Below, piece by piece: positions 16,351 to 29,377 of a stretch of DNA of 64,000 nt. Below the pieces are notes generated by a model, which was not told the DNA's origin, ran no database searches, and saw only the letters and a list, made by a program, of their open reading frames with translations. Position 1 is the first letter of the stretch. Every line of letters begins with the position of its first letter. The stretch is from Symsagittifera roscoffensis (taxonomy: Eukaryota > Xenacoelomorpha > Acoela > Convolutidae). Made by a program: the position numbers and the translations under genes. The stretch spans positions 84,964,012 through 85,028,011 of the forward strand of contig NC_087062.1 in NCBI RefSeq assembly GCF_963678635.1, in the 5' to 3' direction.

Positions 16351-19300
16351 ACAACCCCCCCCCCCGATCCTAGTGCACTATATGCATACTACTCATGTTG
16401 TAAGCAAGTTGTCTCTGATCCCAAAAACGTTAAAATTTCATGACCCGGTGGCCATATCAGGGCTTTTTATTTTTCACGTGAATTTGTTTGAACATTCTAG
16501 AATGCGTATGTTACTTTTTTGAATAAGTATTTCTGGATAATTTTTCAAAGTCAAATCGGGCAGTTTTATAAGCTGCAATAAAAAAACAAGTACCTTTTGA
16601 ATAGTTTTTGTTTCTAAAGTTTTTAATACTCAGTGATGTTATTTTCTCAACGTTCTAAACCTTTAAATAGCTCAGCAGCTAATCAGAATTGGACAAATTA
16701 ATAATTTTTTCAATAATGGTACATTTTTGTTCCGACCATTGTTCCGACTATAGTTTCATTTTATATTAGTTAGTTTCATACAGTATAGTTAGTTTCATTT
16801 TAAAGACTTTTCAGTCGTGATTTGAACCACAATAAAAAAGTTTAAACAACTTTCCCAAGGTCGAGAAAAACCAGTTTGAAATTTTCGATTTTTCGTCTTA
16901 ACTCGAGCGAATAAAGCAAGCAAACAGGCTTACAACAGCTAAACTATGCCTAAAATAGGGCCTTAAATTTTAGATTTCAGCATTTAAAACTAATTTTTGG
17001 AGGTTTTTAGTTTATTTGGGAGCCAAAAATTTCAAAAAAAAATCAAAAAACTTCTGCAAAAATTTAGCAGAAAAAAGAAATAATTTTTAAATTGTTTTCT
17101 AAAATTTTTTTCTAGTCATTTTTCTACAAACAACTATTTTTTCCAATTTTTCTATATTACTATGATTGTCTTATATGCCTAAATTGTATTGACTACTCTA
17201 ATTTCAAAAAATTACACTAATTTTCTCAACCGTAGTTTTCTAAAGACTATGGTCAGGGAATAATCTGTTTCAACAGCTTCAAACTTTTCCGAGTACTAAA
17301 TATTACTTCTACGAAGGATTGTTTTTCAACGAAAAAATCATAAGAAATAAGTCCTTTTTGAGATAACCCTGAAGCGATAACTTGTTAATGTTTTGCATCA
17401 AAACCTAAAAAAATCAACGATTACAAATAACATCAAAAAGTTGTTGATTCGAAAGTTTTGATTTGTTGATGAGTGGATGGAAATCAATTAAAGTCATTTA
17501 AATCGAAATAAAAAAAACTAATTCTCCTAAATCTGTAGTGCAGCTAACTTACTTCGTTTGAAAAACAAGTATTTTACCGTTTTTTTTTTCATACAGATAT
17601 GATAAATCAGGCTCAAGTTTGCTGCTTGTGACAAGGCTGATTTTTCTGTTTATTTAAAGAAACTTTTGACAAAGAGTACAAACAAATGATTTGGCTAACA
17701 AATCTTTCTTAATTGAACAATTTAATGTGCCAAAATAAATTCAAAAAACTGTAGCTTGAATTTTTCATCAAACATCAATTTTTCTAATTTATCAGAACAG
17801 AAAAAACTTACTTGTTTATTACTAGGCAACTTTCAACATGATAATTTCACCGCATAACTAGCTTTTTGACAAAAAAAATGCAGTTGAGACCATCTAATAC
17901 AAAATTACTATCAAGTAAGATTTCCTCCAGTCCAGCAATCCCCCCTTATGATTTTTCTTAAAAGGTTCAGTCAAAGTTTTTCAAATTGTAATATTTTTTT
18001 TCAGCAAAAACTTTCTTGATATTGTTTTTTTTTTCGACGCTGATTATGCGTTGAACATTTTTTTATTTGCGGAGCAACCATTAGATTGTGCTCTGGCCAC
18101 TCTCGAAGTGTGGGAAGGATCAATGGCGTAGAGTCTGTTTTTTAAATTTTTGTGAACCAGTTTTGACTAGCTCAGAGAAAATTCATCATATATAAGCCCT
18201 TTTAGTCGTGATCCGATTCCAAAAATACTTCAAAAAACTCCCAGTGTCGAGAAAAACTAGTCTGAATAGTTTCGATTTTTAGACTCATATGGACAATTTC
18301 TCAACTGAGGCTCACCTCAAAATTCTAGTTTCAATATGTTCGTTGGTTTAGGTTTTCTTCCCACTCATTCTAGTATTAGCTTACCTAACTCCATGGGTTT
18401 TCGTGAACAAAAATCAACTGGAAAAAGAAACCAAACAATATGAGAAAGGTTTTAAAAAATATTGTTTTTTCCTGTTTTTCCGACCGTTGAAAATGGGGAG
18501 AAACATTGTATTCGGGTCTGTTTTGTTTTTTTCTTTTCCTTTTCAATTATTTTTATGATTTCCTCGCAAAATCAGGTACAAAAAACAATGATCAAACAGA
18601 GAAAAACTAATTTGAAATTTTTGATTTTTTAGTCTAATCTTGAACGATTAAAGCGACCGAGCAGGCGTATAATTGGTTTTTTATAGAAAAAGGATAAGCC
18701 TAATAAAAATCCAAAAACCTAAATTTGTTCTAGTTAAACAAGTTTTTGAAGTTTAAATTAAAAAATTCAATTCGTTGTTCGACAAAAATATTGAACTAAC
18801 GCCTAAAAATTTTTTTTTCTGTTGGCTAGTTGTACAAAAAGACTCGAATGTGCTTAAATTTTAGGCTAATTTTAAAGTTTTTGTCAAACCACGCATGAAA
18901 AAACGACATTCAAGTAGTTTTTTTTTTCAAGATTATGGTCGGAACACTCCATGCTACTTGCACAGCAACCGGCTATCGTTGTTTGAATCTGTAACTGTTT
19001 TTGTTCATAGTGATAGGAACATTTTTACACGCCAACTCCCTTTTCTTGTTTTGTGTTCAAACTTAATTAAAAATATTTCATGGAATTACTGATGTTGTCC
19101 AATTTTTGTGCTGCCTTGTGAAATTAAATTAATGCAATACCTCAATGATCTCCAGGTTCGCTTTTAGGTTCTGATAGTTCAAGAAAGTTATGATTAAAAA
19201 ATTGGAAATTAAACAAAATTAGATATCCACAAATCACATTTTAAAGCAGCTTCAATATTACTTCATCAAAAAAACTGCAGCATCTGTTTCGATATCCAGT

Positions 19301-20460
19301 ATTTTTCTTTAACTTTATACAAAGCTTTGAGGATTATCTCATCTTCATGAAGGGAAAAACCAAATAACATTATGCTGCATTTTTTATCTTTTCTATTGTT
19401 TCCTGGTTTTGGCGGGCTTCAGCATTGGTGAGATTTTCCCACATATTTCAGAATAATTTTTTGTTGGATGAAATAAAATACAATTACGGTTGTGAGGGCC
19501 AGCAAGATGCAACTTCTCCCAACAATATAAGATTTGTATGAGTTGGAATCAAATTTTACCCATTTTTTTATGGACGGAAAGTTTTATTTGGTATCTCATG
19601 GCTGCTTTTAATCAAGCTAATAAAAAAATAGATCTGAAATGTTTTCTTTTTCATTGATCTTTTTCCTGGCTTCCCTCAATACTTTTTGAAATTCAGTCTA
19701 AAAAAAATCAGGTCCAAAAAAATCTGTTTAATTTCACATGGTCACATGTATCAACTTTTGGTGTGAACTACTTTTTTTTTATCTGCGTGAAGGCCCATGC
19801 GGCGGGTCTAGCAGTCTATGAATAGATATCATAAAACAGTGCCAAAGAAGTGAAACTTCAATGGCGTCCGATCCCTTCCCCTAAATCAGCGACTGCGTAG
19901 GCAACCTTTTAAGTCCACACGCCATCTCTTGAACGAAATACGTACGTCTCAGAACTTTTTAATGAAAAAAATGGCGTAGGAGAGTTTTACAAAAATCTTA
20001 CTTCTAAATATTAAACTCAATTGAAACTCACTCAATGATAAGCTCAAGTGAAAGCCACTGTCAAAATTGAGTTTGAGCGAAGCCATTAATTTAACGAAAA
20101 GGCGGATCTACCTGTCGAATACTAATGAGTATGAGCAGATTAAAAATTAGTAGTGCGTACTAACTTGCTTCCCTAAGAATCTATTCTAATGAGGCTCTAA
20201 ATATCAGAAGGACCATCGAGCGTGACAAAATCTGTCTGTTAGATCGGGCAGTAAGTTCCTCTCTGCCTACGTGTAGCTGACACGAGCTGTCAGGATGATG
20301 CGGATAAATAATTGGGATGAATTTTGAACTCGATTAAATCGCTGAAGGGGGTTAAGAGAGCTAATCAATTATTTCCGATTAGTTTTTAGATATCATGAAG
20401 AAACGCTTTATGGTGGAAAAAACGTTTATAAAAAAATGTTTTAAAAAGTGTCTCAAAAAA
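16351..20460. other. Gene-free AT-rich DNA with degenerate dispersed repeats
   Basis: No reading frame of note. Three related segments carry GTCGAGAAAAAC(C/T)AGT...TTTCGATTTTT (about 16855-16925, 18235-18290 and a weaker one at 18597-18660). A segment at about 18926-18975 (TGGTCGGAACA...GCTACTTGCACAGCAACCGG) recurs in weaker form at about 31074-31110. Confidence 0.5.
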
Positions 20461-20834
20461 TACCCGGGTTGACAGCCCTAGACAAACAAAAAAAAAATGC
20501 TGCTGATGCAGTTCCCATACTATGAGAAAAGAAAATAATTTGTATTGTGAAAAGAATAAGAAAATAAGTTAGTTATAAAGCGCATAAAACTAGTCAGCTG
20601 TCATACGTTTATCTCCAAGCTTGTTGAAATTGAAAAAAAATGGAAAAAAAATGTCTTTTTTCTTGAAAAAATGCTAGTCATCAGTTTCCATATATGAGAA
20701 AATGCAAGTCATACAGTTCCCATAGTATGGAAAAAATGCTAGTCATAGAGTTTTTATACACTTTTTCAAATGTATGAACTCTACGGGAAACTGTATGGGA
20801 ATTGTATGACTAGCATTTTTCGTCAACCCGGGTA
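20461..20834. mobile_element. MITE with CCCGGGTTGAC terminal inverted repeats and TA duplication
   Basis: Perfect inverted termini: TACCCGGGTTGAC at 20461-20473 and GTCAACCCGGGTA at 20822-20834. Reading the outer TA as target duplication gives an 11-bp TIR and a Tc1/mariner-like TA insertion. The interior carries repeated TGCTAGTCAT words and folds back on itself (AAAATGCTAGTCAT near 20740 against ATGACTAGCATTTT near 20810). No coding capacity. Confidence 0.8.
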
Positions 20835-22045
20835 ATATAAAAATATATTTTGAAAATATCATACAGTTTAAAAAGTGTCGTGAAATCTGGTTGGAATATT
20901 ACACTTTTTTTAAACTAAACGACATGAAAAGTGATACGAGGCTGAACTCCTAATTTAATGCCAATTTTGACATAAATTTAACCTAAATTTTGACATAAAT
21001 TTATCATTTTTTTAATTTTCGTTTTTGCAAAAAAAACATCTTTTCTTCATCAAAAAAAGTAACAAAAACTTCAAAACGAAAAATTAGAAAAAAAATGGAC
21101 AGAAAAATTGAAGAATTCTCCAATTTTTTTGCTTGGATTTTTGTTTAAGCAATTGTGAGGTCAGATTACACTTTACTTCTTGCATGACAAATTCCTCTCT
21201 TTGTTTCGGTGAGCAAGTGTATGAAATGAGTTTTTAGTTTTGAGCGTAGAAAAGCATTGGGTAGTTTAAATGTTGGCGTGTCACCAAACCGAACACCCGG
21301 ATAGCCGGAAGAAGCTAGTGCCCGGATAGTTTAAAATAAATTTTGATCCCGTATAATCAAAAACATTTTTGTTTCCAGATGGTCGAAAGATTTCGATTTG
21401 CTCGTAGCCAATTATCTACCGCTGATAAATATCAATTCTCGTCACGTAAAAAACAAACAACGGTTGCTTCCATTATAGCCTCTCCCCAAGAAAGTTATAG
21501 ACCTCAAATTCGCAAAAATAGATAACAAAGACAAATAACACTTTGGCCATCTTTTTTGGCTTCCGCCTAAAAACATTTGTTTTTACAAACGCTTAATTTT
21601 CTTAGTCCAGTGGTAGAAGAAATCAGTCACAGTAATCCATTAAATTAAAACAAGGTCTTTATCGTCATTGGAAACTCGTATTTATTAGTACCGGAAACAG
21701 GGTTTAAAATTAGTTATGATTTATCGAATTACTAGTTTAGACCAACAAAAGAAAGAGGGGAACTAAAAGGGTTATCGTTTAAATAATAGTGTTTTAGTCT
21801 AAGAACAATATAATTTAAGTCCTAGTGAAAGTATATTTGAAGATAACGTTTACCCTGAAAACTTGAACTTGAATTGTAAAACAGTAAGATCCCATATTTG
21901 AATCATTTGGGATCATTTTTAAAGCCACTGACTTGATTTTGTGCAATATTTGGGTTGTTGTAAGCTCAGTTGGAAAAAGTCGTGGTAAAAAATTAATTAA
22001 GTCATGAAAAAAAATTCGTGGAACTGACAGAATTAACCAGGGGAG
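20835..22045. other. AT-rich intergenic DNA before the LTR element
   Basis: A 60-codon open stretch at about 21343-21525 has no recognisable product. The final bases before 22046, TAACCAGGGGAG, are the same as the polypurine-tract sequence in front of the 3' LTRs, so some of this DNA may be the 3' internal end of a further element copy. Confidence 0.4.
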
Positions 22046-22292
22046 TGTGGTACTGCGAATGCAGTAACCTTGATGCTATTATTGTTTTAAATGTTATATA
22101 GAGTAATATATTTTCAGTTCCAGGTCAAACGAGATTTATGCTTGAAATCATGTACACCATGGAAAATTTATGTTATACTAGAGCGTAATCGTCACTTATT
22201 TCTCTCAGAAGATATTAAAGTTCAGTGAACTTTGAATTAAATATTTAGTACATTTTTATGACACAAAATTCAGATTTCTGTAGAGTATCACA
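22046..22292 (+). repeat. 5' LTR (247 bp)
   Basis: Begins TGTGGTAC and ends GTATCACA, imperfect inverted termini. Shares words such as CAGTTCCA, GAGATTTAT and ACATGG/ACCATGG with the 3' LTRs. Followed by GGGAGCAGCC, the presumed primer-binding region, which I cannot match to a tRNA. Confidence 0.85.
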
Positions 22293-22414
22293 GGGAGCAG
22301 CCTGCACTATTCCTTACCCAGGACAATCAAACATATATAGGAATACCAGTATTTCAGACTACGACAAATTCAGACCCGCCCTAGCAATTCAATAATTGGC
22401 TAGAACAATTTCTG

Positions 22415-23530
22415 ATGGCGGTAAATGTCAAAGAAAATGTTAACGCGAAATTGCTAAGATTCAAAAGACATGGTAGAAGAACCTGCACCACGGCCAAAAC
22501 TATCGAGAACAGGAGAAGATGCGTCTGCATTAGCAGCAAGAGGACGGCGGAATGGACTAGCGTTAAAGAAAAGTGTACCGGAAAACGAAAAAAAAAAACC
22601 AGGGCCCCAAAAGTTGGTCACAACGTCTACTACTTCAAGTTAAAAAAAATTGGCTAGCTTCACGTCTATACCAAGCATTAGGAACAAAAGGACAGAAAAG
22701 ATTCTTGCAACAAAATTCGCAGGTGGAAACATCAAAACTGGCGTTTGGAGATATTACTGAAATGGCAAAAAGTTCATTCCAAAAAGTAAAAAAATGTTAC
22801 TTTTGGAAGATATAAATTATTCAACAGAGCTAACAAAGCAGTAGAAACGTTAGAAGCATTTCGCGCGTCTATAGCTTCTGAAGCAGCCAGGTCAGAGTTA
22901 TGAACGTTAGAGGATGAAATTATACGAGATCTTTTACATTCAAGAAGGAGAAATGCTAGTCTACAGGAGACATTAACGATGGAGACATTGTCATCAGGTA
23001 TGAAGAAAACCTCAGCGTTCCAAAAGTCTAATTTTTTGATTGCAGGGACCATTTCTTCATCGTCAACGAACCCCACATCTAAGATCAAACAAGAACCAAT
23101 CATTGCCGTCAAAAAGAATAAACAAGGTTTCAGATAGAAAACTCAAACAAAGGGAACAAAAACAACCGTAATGCGAGATACAACGGAGAAAAGAAGCCAT
23201 GTAACAGTTGTGGCAGACCTTCTGTGGAAGGCCATTTAGAAAATTGTTAAGCAACGGGAAAGTCATGCAAAAATTATGGGAAAGCGAAACACTACGCATA
23301 AATGTTTCGTTCACAACAATTTAGCGAAGGGGCTGAGGAATTTTTTAGAGATCTCGGAAATAGAACGCAATCTGGTGGAAGATTTTGAGGACTGTGATGA
23401 AACCGAAATAATGTCGATACCGGGCAATAGGCAGGAAATCAGTAGAACTGAAGATTTTTTTCAGAAATACATCGAAAACAAAAATAATCATATAAAAGCA
23501 GCTGAACAAAAAATCGCTGTAAAATGATCG
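22415..23530 (+). pseudogene. gag remnant with zinc knuckles
   Basis: Lys/Arg-rich fragments in several frames. At about 23195-23310 the translation shows a CNSCGRPSVEGHLENC knuckle and a second, damaged one (SCKNYGKAKHYA, with Tyr replacing the second Cys), as in nucleocapsid C-x2-C-x-H-x-C motifs. Multiple stops and shifts. Confidence 0.65.
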
Positions 23531-24049
23531 AAATCAGGAAAGTCTCACGCTCAAACAGGATGAAGTCATTGAAAACATTGATAGAACTGACCAGCAGATA
23601 ATTCACATGACAATGGTTACTGGCAGCCTAAAATCTTTCCTCAATTGGGCAACGGTAAAACAAATACTGGATTTTTCCAGCAGACAAAAACTCATACCAG
23701 CAGAAAAATTTAACCTGCCAGCACACTTCGAGGAATATAACTAACACCCCGTAACCATCCTAGGAGCACTGAAGACAGATTTGCAATCATCGGGCTGGGA
23801 ATTGAAAGGTTGCTAATTTACTTATAACCGAAAGAAAGGCACGATGCATTATTGGGCTGGATTTACAAGGCCGACTTGGAACCTCTAAAGAGCTAACTGA
23901 AAACAGGGAAAGTCAAAAAATCCTGTAATGTCAACAAAACTCAAAAATTGTTTGTGACCGATACAAGAGAAAGAAGGGCGAATTCCTATACGCATTCAAA
24001 ATAAAATGAAATCGGAAATACAAAACTGTTAGACGAAGGTCACAACCAG

Positions 24050-24700
24050 AAACTGGGTAATTGCACAAGTGACTGTTTCATTGCCCCAATTTTTGTTACG
24101 GTGAAAAAAGTAGACTCAATCAAACTGGCCCTAGACGCTAAACCGATAAAAAGGCAATTACTCAAGACAATTATCAAATGCCTATCATTGATAAACTATT
24201 GGATGGCGTCAGCCAGGTTGTAACGAAACAACACGGTAGAGAGTTGTACATTTCGGTTTTGGACATGAAATATGCTTACAGTCAATTTAATTTAGCTGCA
24301 GAAACATCCAAACAATGTAATTTCATTATTGTGGGTGGGAACGCTACGGGTACTTATAGATTCCTGACAGGATTCTATGGACCGGCAGATATGGCCGCGG
24401 AGTTCAAAAATGCTATGGATCAACACATTTTGTTTCCTAGATGATATAATAATAGTAACAAAACGTACAGAACTCAAAAATAATAAAGGAAAGAAATTGA
24501 AAGGAAATGAAAAGTCTGAAGAAAAATTAGCTGTAAAGATCACTAAGGGCAATTTCCTCAAAAAAGAGGTGGATTGGTTGGAAAATCACTTACCGAAAAT
24601 GAAGTCATCTCTAAAACAACAAAGACTGAGCAATATTAAAACTTCAGCCACCGAAAACACTAAAACAGCCTGGGGAATTTTAAGGCAACATAAATAACTT
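24050..24700 (+). pseudogene. Reverse transcriptase remnant
   Basis: The frame starting at about 24178 carries PIIDKLLDGVSQV and the motif A region LDMKYAYSQFNL. The catalytic FLDD motif at about 24437 is in a different frame from motif A, so a frameshift separates the two. Fragments after it are Lys-rich. Typical of Ty3/gypsy pol; inactive. Confidence 0.8.
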
Positions 24701-24899
24701 CACGAGTTTTGTCTGAATGCAGCTACTTTAAAGTAAAAATCTGCAACCTTTGGCTTTGGTAAAAGAATAAAATGAAAAAAAGAAATTAACAATTGTCAAA
24801 GTACCACAGTGAAAATGTTGAGTGGTCAGGAAAAAATACCCAAACACTCGAATAAATTAAAAATTTTGTGGCAAACATTTTAAATTTTTAAAATTATGA

Positions 24900-25310
24900 C
24901 CCTGAGCGCTAAACTACAATGAAATGAGATGCTAGCCATAGTGAACTTGGTGCTACTTCAGAACAAAAAACGCATGAGGAAGAATGGGTACCAATTGCTA
25001 GGCTTCAAGGTACCTAAACGCTCCAGAAACATTATTCTACTAAGGAATTAGAATTGCTCGCGGTAGTTTGGGCAGTAGATAGATATAAACACTACCTTCT
25101 AGGTACAAATTTCATCATAGCAACAGATCAGAAGGCACTCATATTGGCCCTAGATACTAATAGGTTAAAACGAACTTCTGGCTCTAGATTAACCCGGTGG
25201 GTTGACCAATTTTTGCCATATCAATTTTAAATAGTTCATATCCCTGGAAAGCATATGGGGATAGTTGACTATCTGTCCAGAGAGCCTAACTTGACATATG
25301 GCCTGAGTCG
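24900..25310 (+). pseudogene. RNase H remnant
   Basis: Translation gives YSTKELELLAVVWAVDRYKH, ATDQKALILALDTNR and HIPGKHMGIVDYLSREPN, the conserved gypsy RNase H order (ELLA.VWA...Y.LG...TD...L...H.PG..N..AD.LSR). The usual catalytic Asp near the end appears as VDYLSR. An in-frame stop precedes IVHIPGK. Confidence 0.8.
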
Positions 25311-26289
25311 GAAAATTATGAGAAGTTTGAATTTACAGCCATAGATTCGATTCATTCAACTCACGACTGTTTAAACAGTAGGCTGAATGAGAAAAGTCTG
25401 CTCCACCAAACGAAAACATCCTGGAATGTTCTAGACCTTTCAAACCGAACAGAAAGCAGAACATGTCATCTCACTGTTGCTATAGCCACCAAAAGGATGA
25501 AAACTGGAGAAAACGCGACCGGAAGGAAAACTATCCTGGTTTGCGACGTCAAAAGGTTATAATACTAGCTTTGTTCAAAATCAGTATAAAACTATCGATC
25601 GGAAAGAGCAGTTGTCAAAAAATTCAGAAGAAAAACAAGAAAGAAACAAGATGTACGGAGGAACCTGGAACAAGGACGAGAGATGGCGGAAAGAAGAAAG
25701 AGAAGAAAGTTTTCAGACCCAAGGTGAAACACACCGAATGAGAGAATAAGAGAGCAGGACGAAGCATCGGAGGAGTAGAAAGTGTTGGAGACATTCCAAT
25801 GGATCAGAAAGATAGTGAGAGGAAGCAGCAGAAACTATTCGTTCTCGGATAAGGAGGAAACATGATCAAGATCACCCCAGAGTAAAATGGTAAGTCCCGA
25901 GTTAATAATATATACCAGATTAACCCCTACTCTCTTTTTTGGCTACTAATGGGAGAGGAAACTGGAGAAACGCCGACACAGATCAGTGAACAGGAAGCGA
26001 TCACAAAAAAGGAAACAAAAGACAATAAAAAAATTGGAAGAGCCAATTGACGAGTTCAAAGGACCCATCATCGAGGTAAGCCTGACAATGAGCGAAGATG
26101 GGAGCACGAAGTTCACCTAGCAGACAGGGTGAGCCACTTCTCAAGTAAGATGCCAAAACTGCGTGAACAACTAGGAGACCAGGGGCTGTCGCGCCTATCA
26201 AGATTAATCGCTAAAGTCTGTTAGCGAAGCTCAATTCGGAGGATGTCTGGCTGGACAGAAGGAGACGAGTAACCGAAAGAGCAGACAGA

Positions 26290-26960
26290 CAAGGCTTCGT
26301 GTGGGCCAACCCGCTATGGAATCAAATGTCCGTACTGGATGATTGTATTCTAGTCGATAACAGACTTAAAGTGCCAGTCGCATTGAGACCCTCGGTAATG
26401 AAACGCATCCGCAGGGGGCACCCAGAACAAGAAGTTATGCTCAACGTGAAGAACTATCTGTGGCGGCCGCATATGTACAAAAAATAGTCAATCTGTCAGA
26501 GGAGTGCCGTAGCTGAACACGATACGGTAGGAACGTTAAGTATGTCAAACGTAAAAATGCTTCGAAACCATTACCTCAACTGTCAAAGTCAGGACAAGAA
26601 TTTCAATTATACTACGCAGGGCCAATAGAACACCATAAAGATAAAAATATATATATATCTCCTAGTGGCCAAAGAAGGATTTTAAAACTCCCTCAGTTAA
26701 AAGGACTAAATCTATGGGTGGCAAATCAGCAACAAAATTCTTATAATCGTACATCGACACACTCGGAATATCGCAATCGATCAGAACTGACCAGTTTTTG
26801 GGATTTAATGGAAACGCTATATCGCGCGGAAATGAAAATCGAACAAAAATATTGCCCCAGGGGAGACCATAGGGGGTGTGGTTTGATAGAAAGAACCATA
26901 CAAACTATGAAACGAAGAGTTCGGGTAATTTTACTGGATGAACTACGTATTTGATAAAAC
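26290..26960 (+). pseudogene. Integrase remnant
   Basis: RRGHPEQEVMLNVKNYLWRPHMYKK then SEECRS resembles the HHCC zinc-binding head of gypsy integrases (H.GHPG...M......WWP.M...I......C..C), and GLIERTIQTMKRR at about 26876-26920 is the region of the third catalytic residue. Stops and frameshifts interrupt it. Confidence 0.72.
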
Positions 26961-27938
26961 TGAGCCTAAGCACAACCTTCGGGGATTTCAGATGGAGTAA
27001 ACAGAGAACCATTCAAAATCACCGTTCAAAGCGCACATCGGTAAACTACCGAAAGACGAATTTGAAAGAAATGTAAATAAATTTTTGAAAAACTCTGATC
27101 ATTGAGACAAGGGAAATCTGGAACGATTGGCATTGACGGCCGCCCAACTCAAACGACGCATAGATCAGTCAGGAGAAACTGTGAAGAAAGTCAAAATGGG
27201 TACGAAGAACCGTGGCACAAGCCCGCTTTTCAAACAGTAAATCTCGTCATCAGAAGAGAAAGAAAAGATAAAGATTCTCGAAAACCTTCCCTAGGCAAAC
27301 GCACGCTGGAACGAAGAGAGAGGAGACTCAGCAGCCAACGACATCAGAAAATACTTGGGTAAAGGTTTCGTAGAGGACAAAGAAGTTGTCCGCTGCACAA
27401 ACACGAATAAAATAATTCTCAGAAAGGATGAAGACAGAAAAAGCAGCGAGGCAATATCCCTCCGAAAGAAAAGATAATGTCGGAATCTAACTCGACGATA
27501 AAGACACCGGAGGGGCGATCTACAGAAAATGCGACATCGCAGTCGTGAAAACAAAACTACCAGAGGAGAACTCAAAGACGTCGGAGGCTATAGATACGAA
27601 GGGAAACACACAAGAGAAAAGCGACAACAATGATGCAGCAAAGGAACATCGTAAGAGCCCAAGAGCAACATTCAAGAGTGGAAATTTCGAGAATAGAGGA
27701 CAGCGACAGAACAATGGCGCGGACCTAAAAAAGGAGACTTTCCAAGATAATTTAATATGCGTCACATCTAAGGGGGTAAGCTGACGGGGAGAACTCAGGT
27801 TGGCTATAAAACGAGCAAAAACAAACAACGGGGGACCAAAAACCCAAATTCCAAAGACACAGGACAAAATCGTGACTGGAGCGACATACATATTTTCAGA
27901 AGCAAGTTTAGAACCGGATGTAAGCTGGAATTCAAGCT

Positions 27939-29377
27939 GGTAGATAGAGATTGAGACGAATTAAAGAAATTAGCTAACGCAAACATAATTTGATGCATAA
28001 ACTGAGATTGAAACTCCTAAATCTATTTATTAAAATTTTATCTTTTATAGAAGCTAAAATTTTCCCGTAACCAGGGGAGTGTGGTACTGTGCATAGAGTA
28101 ACTTTAGTGCTATTAATGTTCTTAATTGTTATTTAGTGTATTATATATTCAGTTCCATGTCAAATGAGATTTATCCTTGCAACCATGTACACATGGCAGT
28201 TATGTTAAGCTAGAAAGATATTTCAATTCAGAGAACTTTGAAATAAATATTAAGTAAATTTATTATTACACACAACTCAGAGTTCCTTAGAGTATCACAC
28301 CCGGGAACCGAAAATGCCAAAAAAAACTATTGCGTTTTGAATTCGTCGCGTTTTTTTTTCTATGTAATTCTATGAAAGCAAAGCTAGAACATGAAATAAA
28401 AATTTGTCAAATGGGTTTTTGGCCGGCATTGTTTTGAAAACTGGGATTTCTAATTATTTGAATTGAGGTAGTCTAAGTTGTGTATTTAGTTTTATTTTGT
28501 TTTGTCGCTAATTACCTTTAAAAAACATAGTTTAGTTTTTTTTCGATAATCCAAAAATGATGCTCTGTGACTACGCGCTGGAGGTTTTGTCGAAGAATAG
28601 GATCAGAGCCAATAAAGTGTGAGAAACAATCATAAGCAAAAGCCTAAACCTAACCCTGATCCTTATTCAGTACAAGAATGCCGAAGTACAAGAGCGCCGA
28701 ACGTTGAAAAACGAGTTCAAAAATGCCGAGATTTAGCGAAAGACCATTTTCATCTCGCGACTCATACTCGCTACGAGAATGACTGTTTAGTTGTAAAGCA
28801 TTGCCGTAAAAAAAGAAAGTGTTTCGGATAATCTTTTTGCTAAAACTAAATTTCATTAGTTGAACAGTCGATGAGCAAAATAAGCCGCAATTAATTTGTA
28901 ATTTTTCTGAACTTCAGTTTAAGATGAAAAATTGGTTTGTACAAGCCAATTAAGTTAGATTAATTAGATTAATTCGACTACCAGACCGTTTCTGCTCTTG
29001 AATTATCAATCTTTTTCCGGGATAATATAAATTGTTTATTGCTAAGATTACGCTATGTAAACACATTGCCAACTTTGTTTGTAACGTTAGTCTTAATTTT
29101 AAAAACCACCCCAAGCATATATATAGTCCTCTTTTTCTCTGAAAGTCGGAACAATAAAATCGTTTCAGAAGTAACTGAACAACAAGAAGTTTTCAAAAAA
29201 ATCATACCAACGTGCGAAAAATTGGTTTCATATTGGTGAAAATGTAGATAGCATGCACAGAAAATTTCAGTCTGTAGAAAATTACCGTCTCTGAACATTT
29301 TTGCTACGGTTTTTCTGTTGACATGATTTGAATGAATTTTTTTTTTCGTTTCTCTTAATGTTGTGTCCATACTTATT
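27939..29377 (+). repeat. Tandem segmental duplication, unit 1 (1,439 bp)
   Basis: Begins GGTAGATAGAGATTGAGACG inside the LTR element's 3' interior, includes the shortened LTR and about 1.08 kb of right flank, and ends GTGTCCATACTTATT. Nearly identical to 29378-30840. Confidence 0.95.
28080..28299 (+). repeat. 3' LTR, shortened copy (220 bp)
   Basis: Begins TGTGGTAC and ends GTATCACA, preceded by the polypurine-like CCAGGGGAG. It lacks about 27 bp present in the other two copies (around TAGCTAGGCAGC...TCTGAGAAGA). Confidence 0.85.

Larger units (their letters stand above)
22046..28299 (+). mobile_element. Decayed Ty3/gypsy-like LTR retrotransposon
   Basis: Flanked by related LTRs (22046-22292 and 28080-28299). 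The interior keeps, in order, a zinc-knuckle gag end, reverse transcriptase, RNase H and integrase remnants. All are broken by stops and frameshifts, so it is not autonomous. The order RT-RNase H-integrase is that of Ty3/gypsy. The LTRs have diverged at many sites, which suggests an old insertion. The target duplication is not recognisable because the right flank was later rearranged. Confidence 0.85.
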
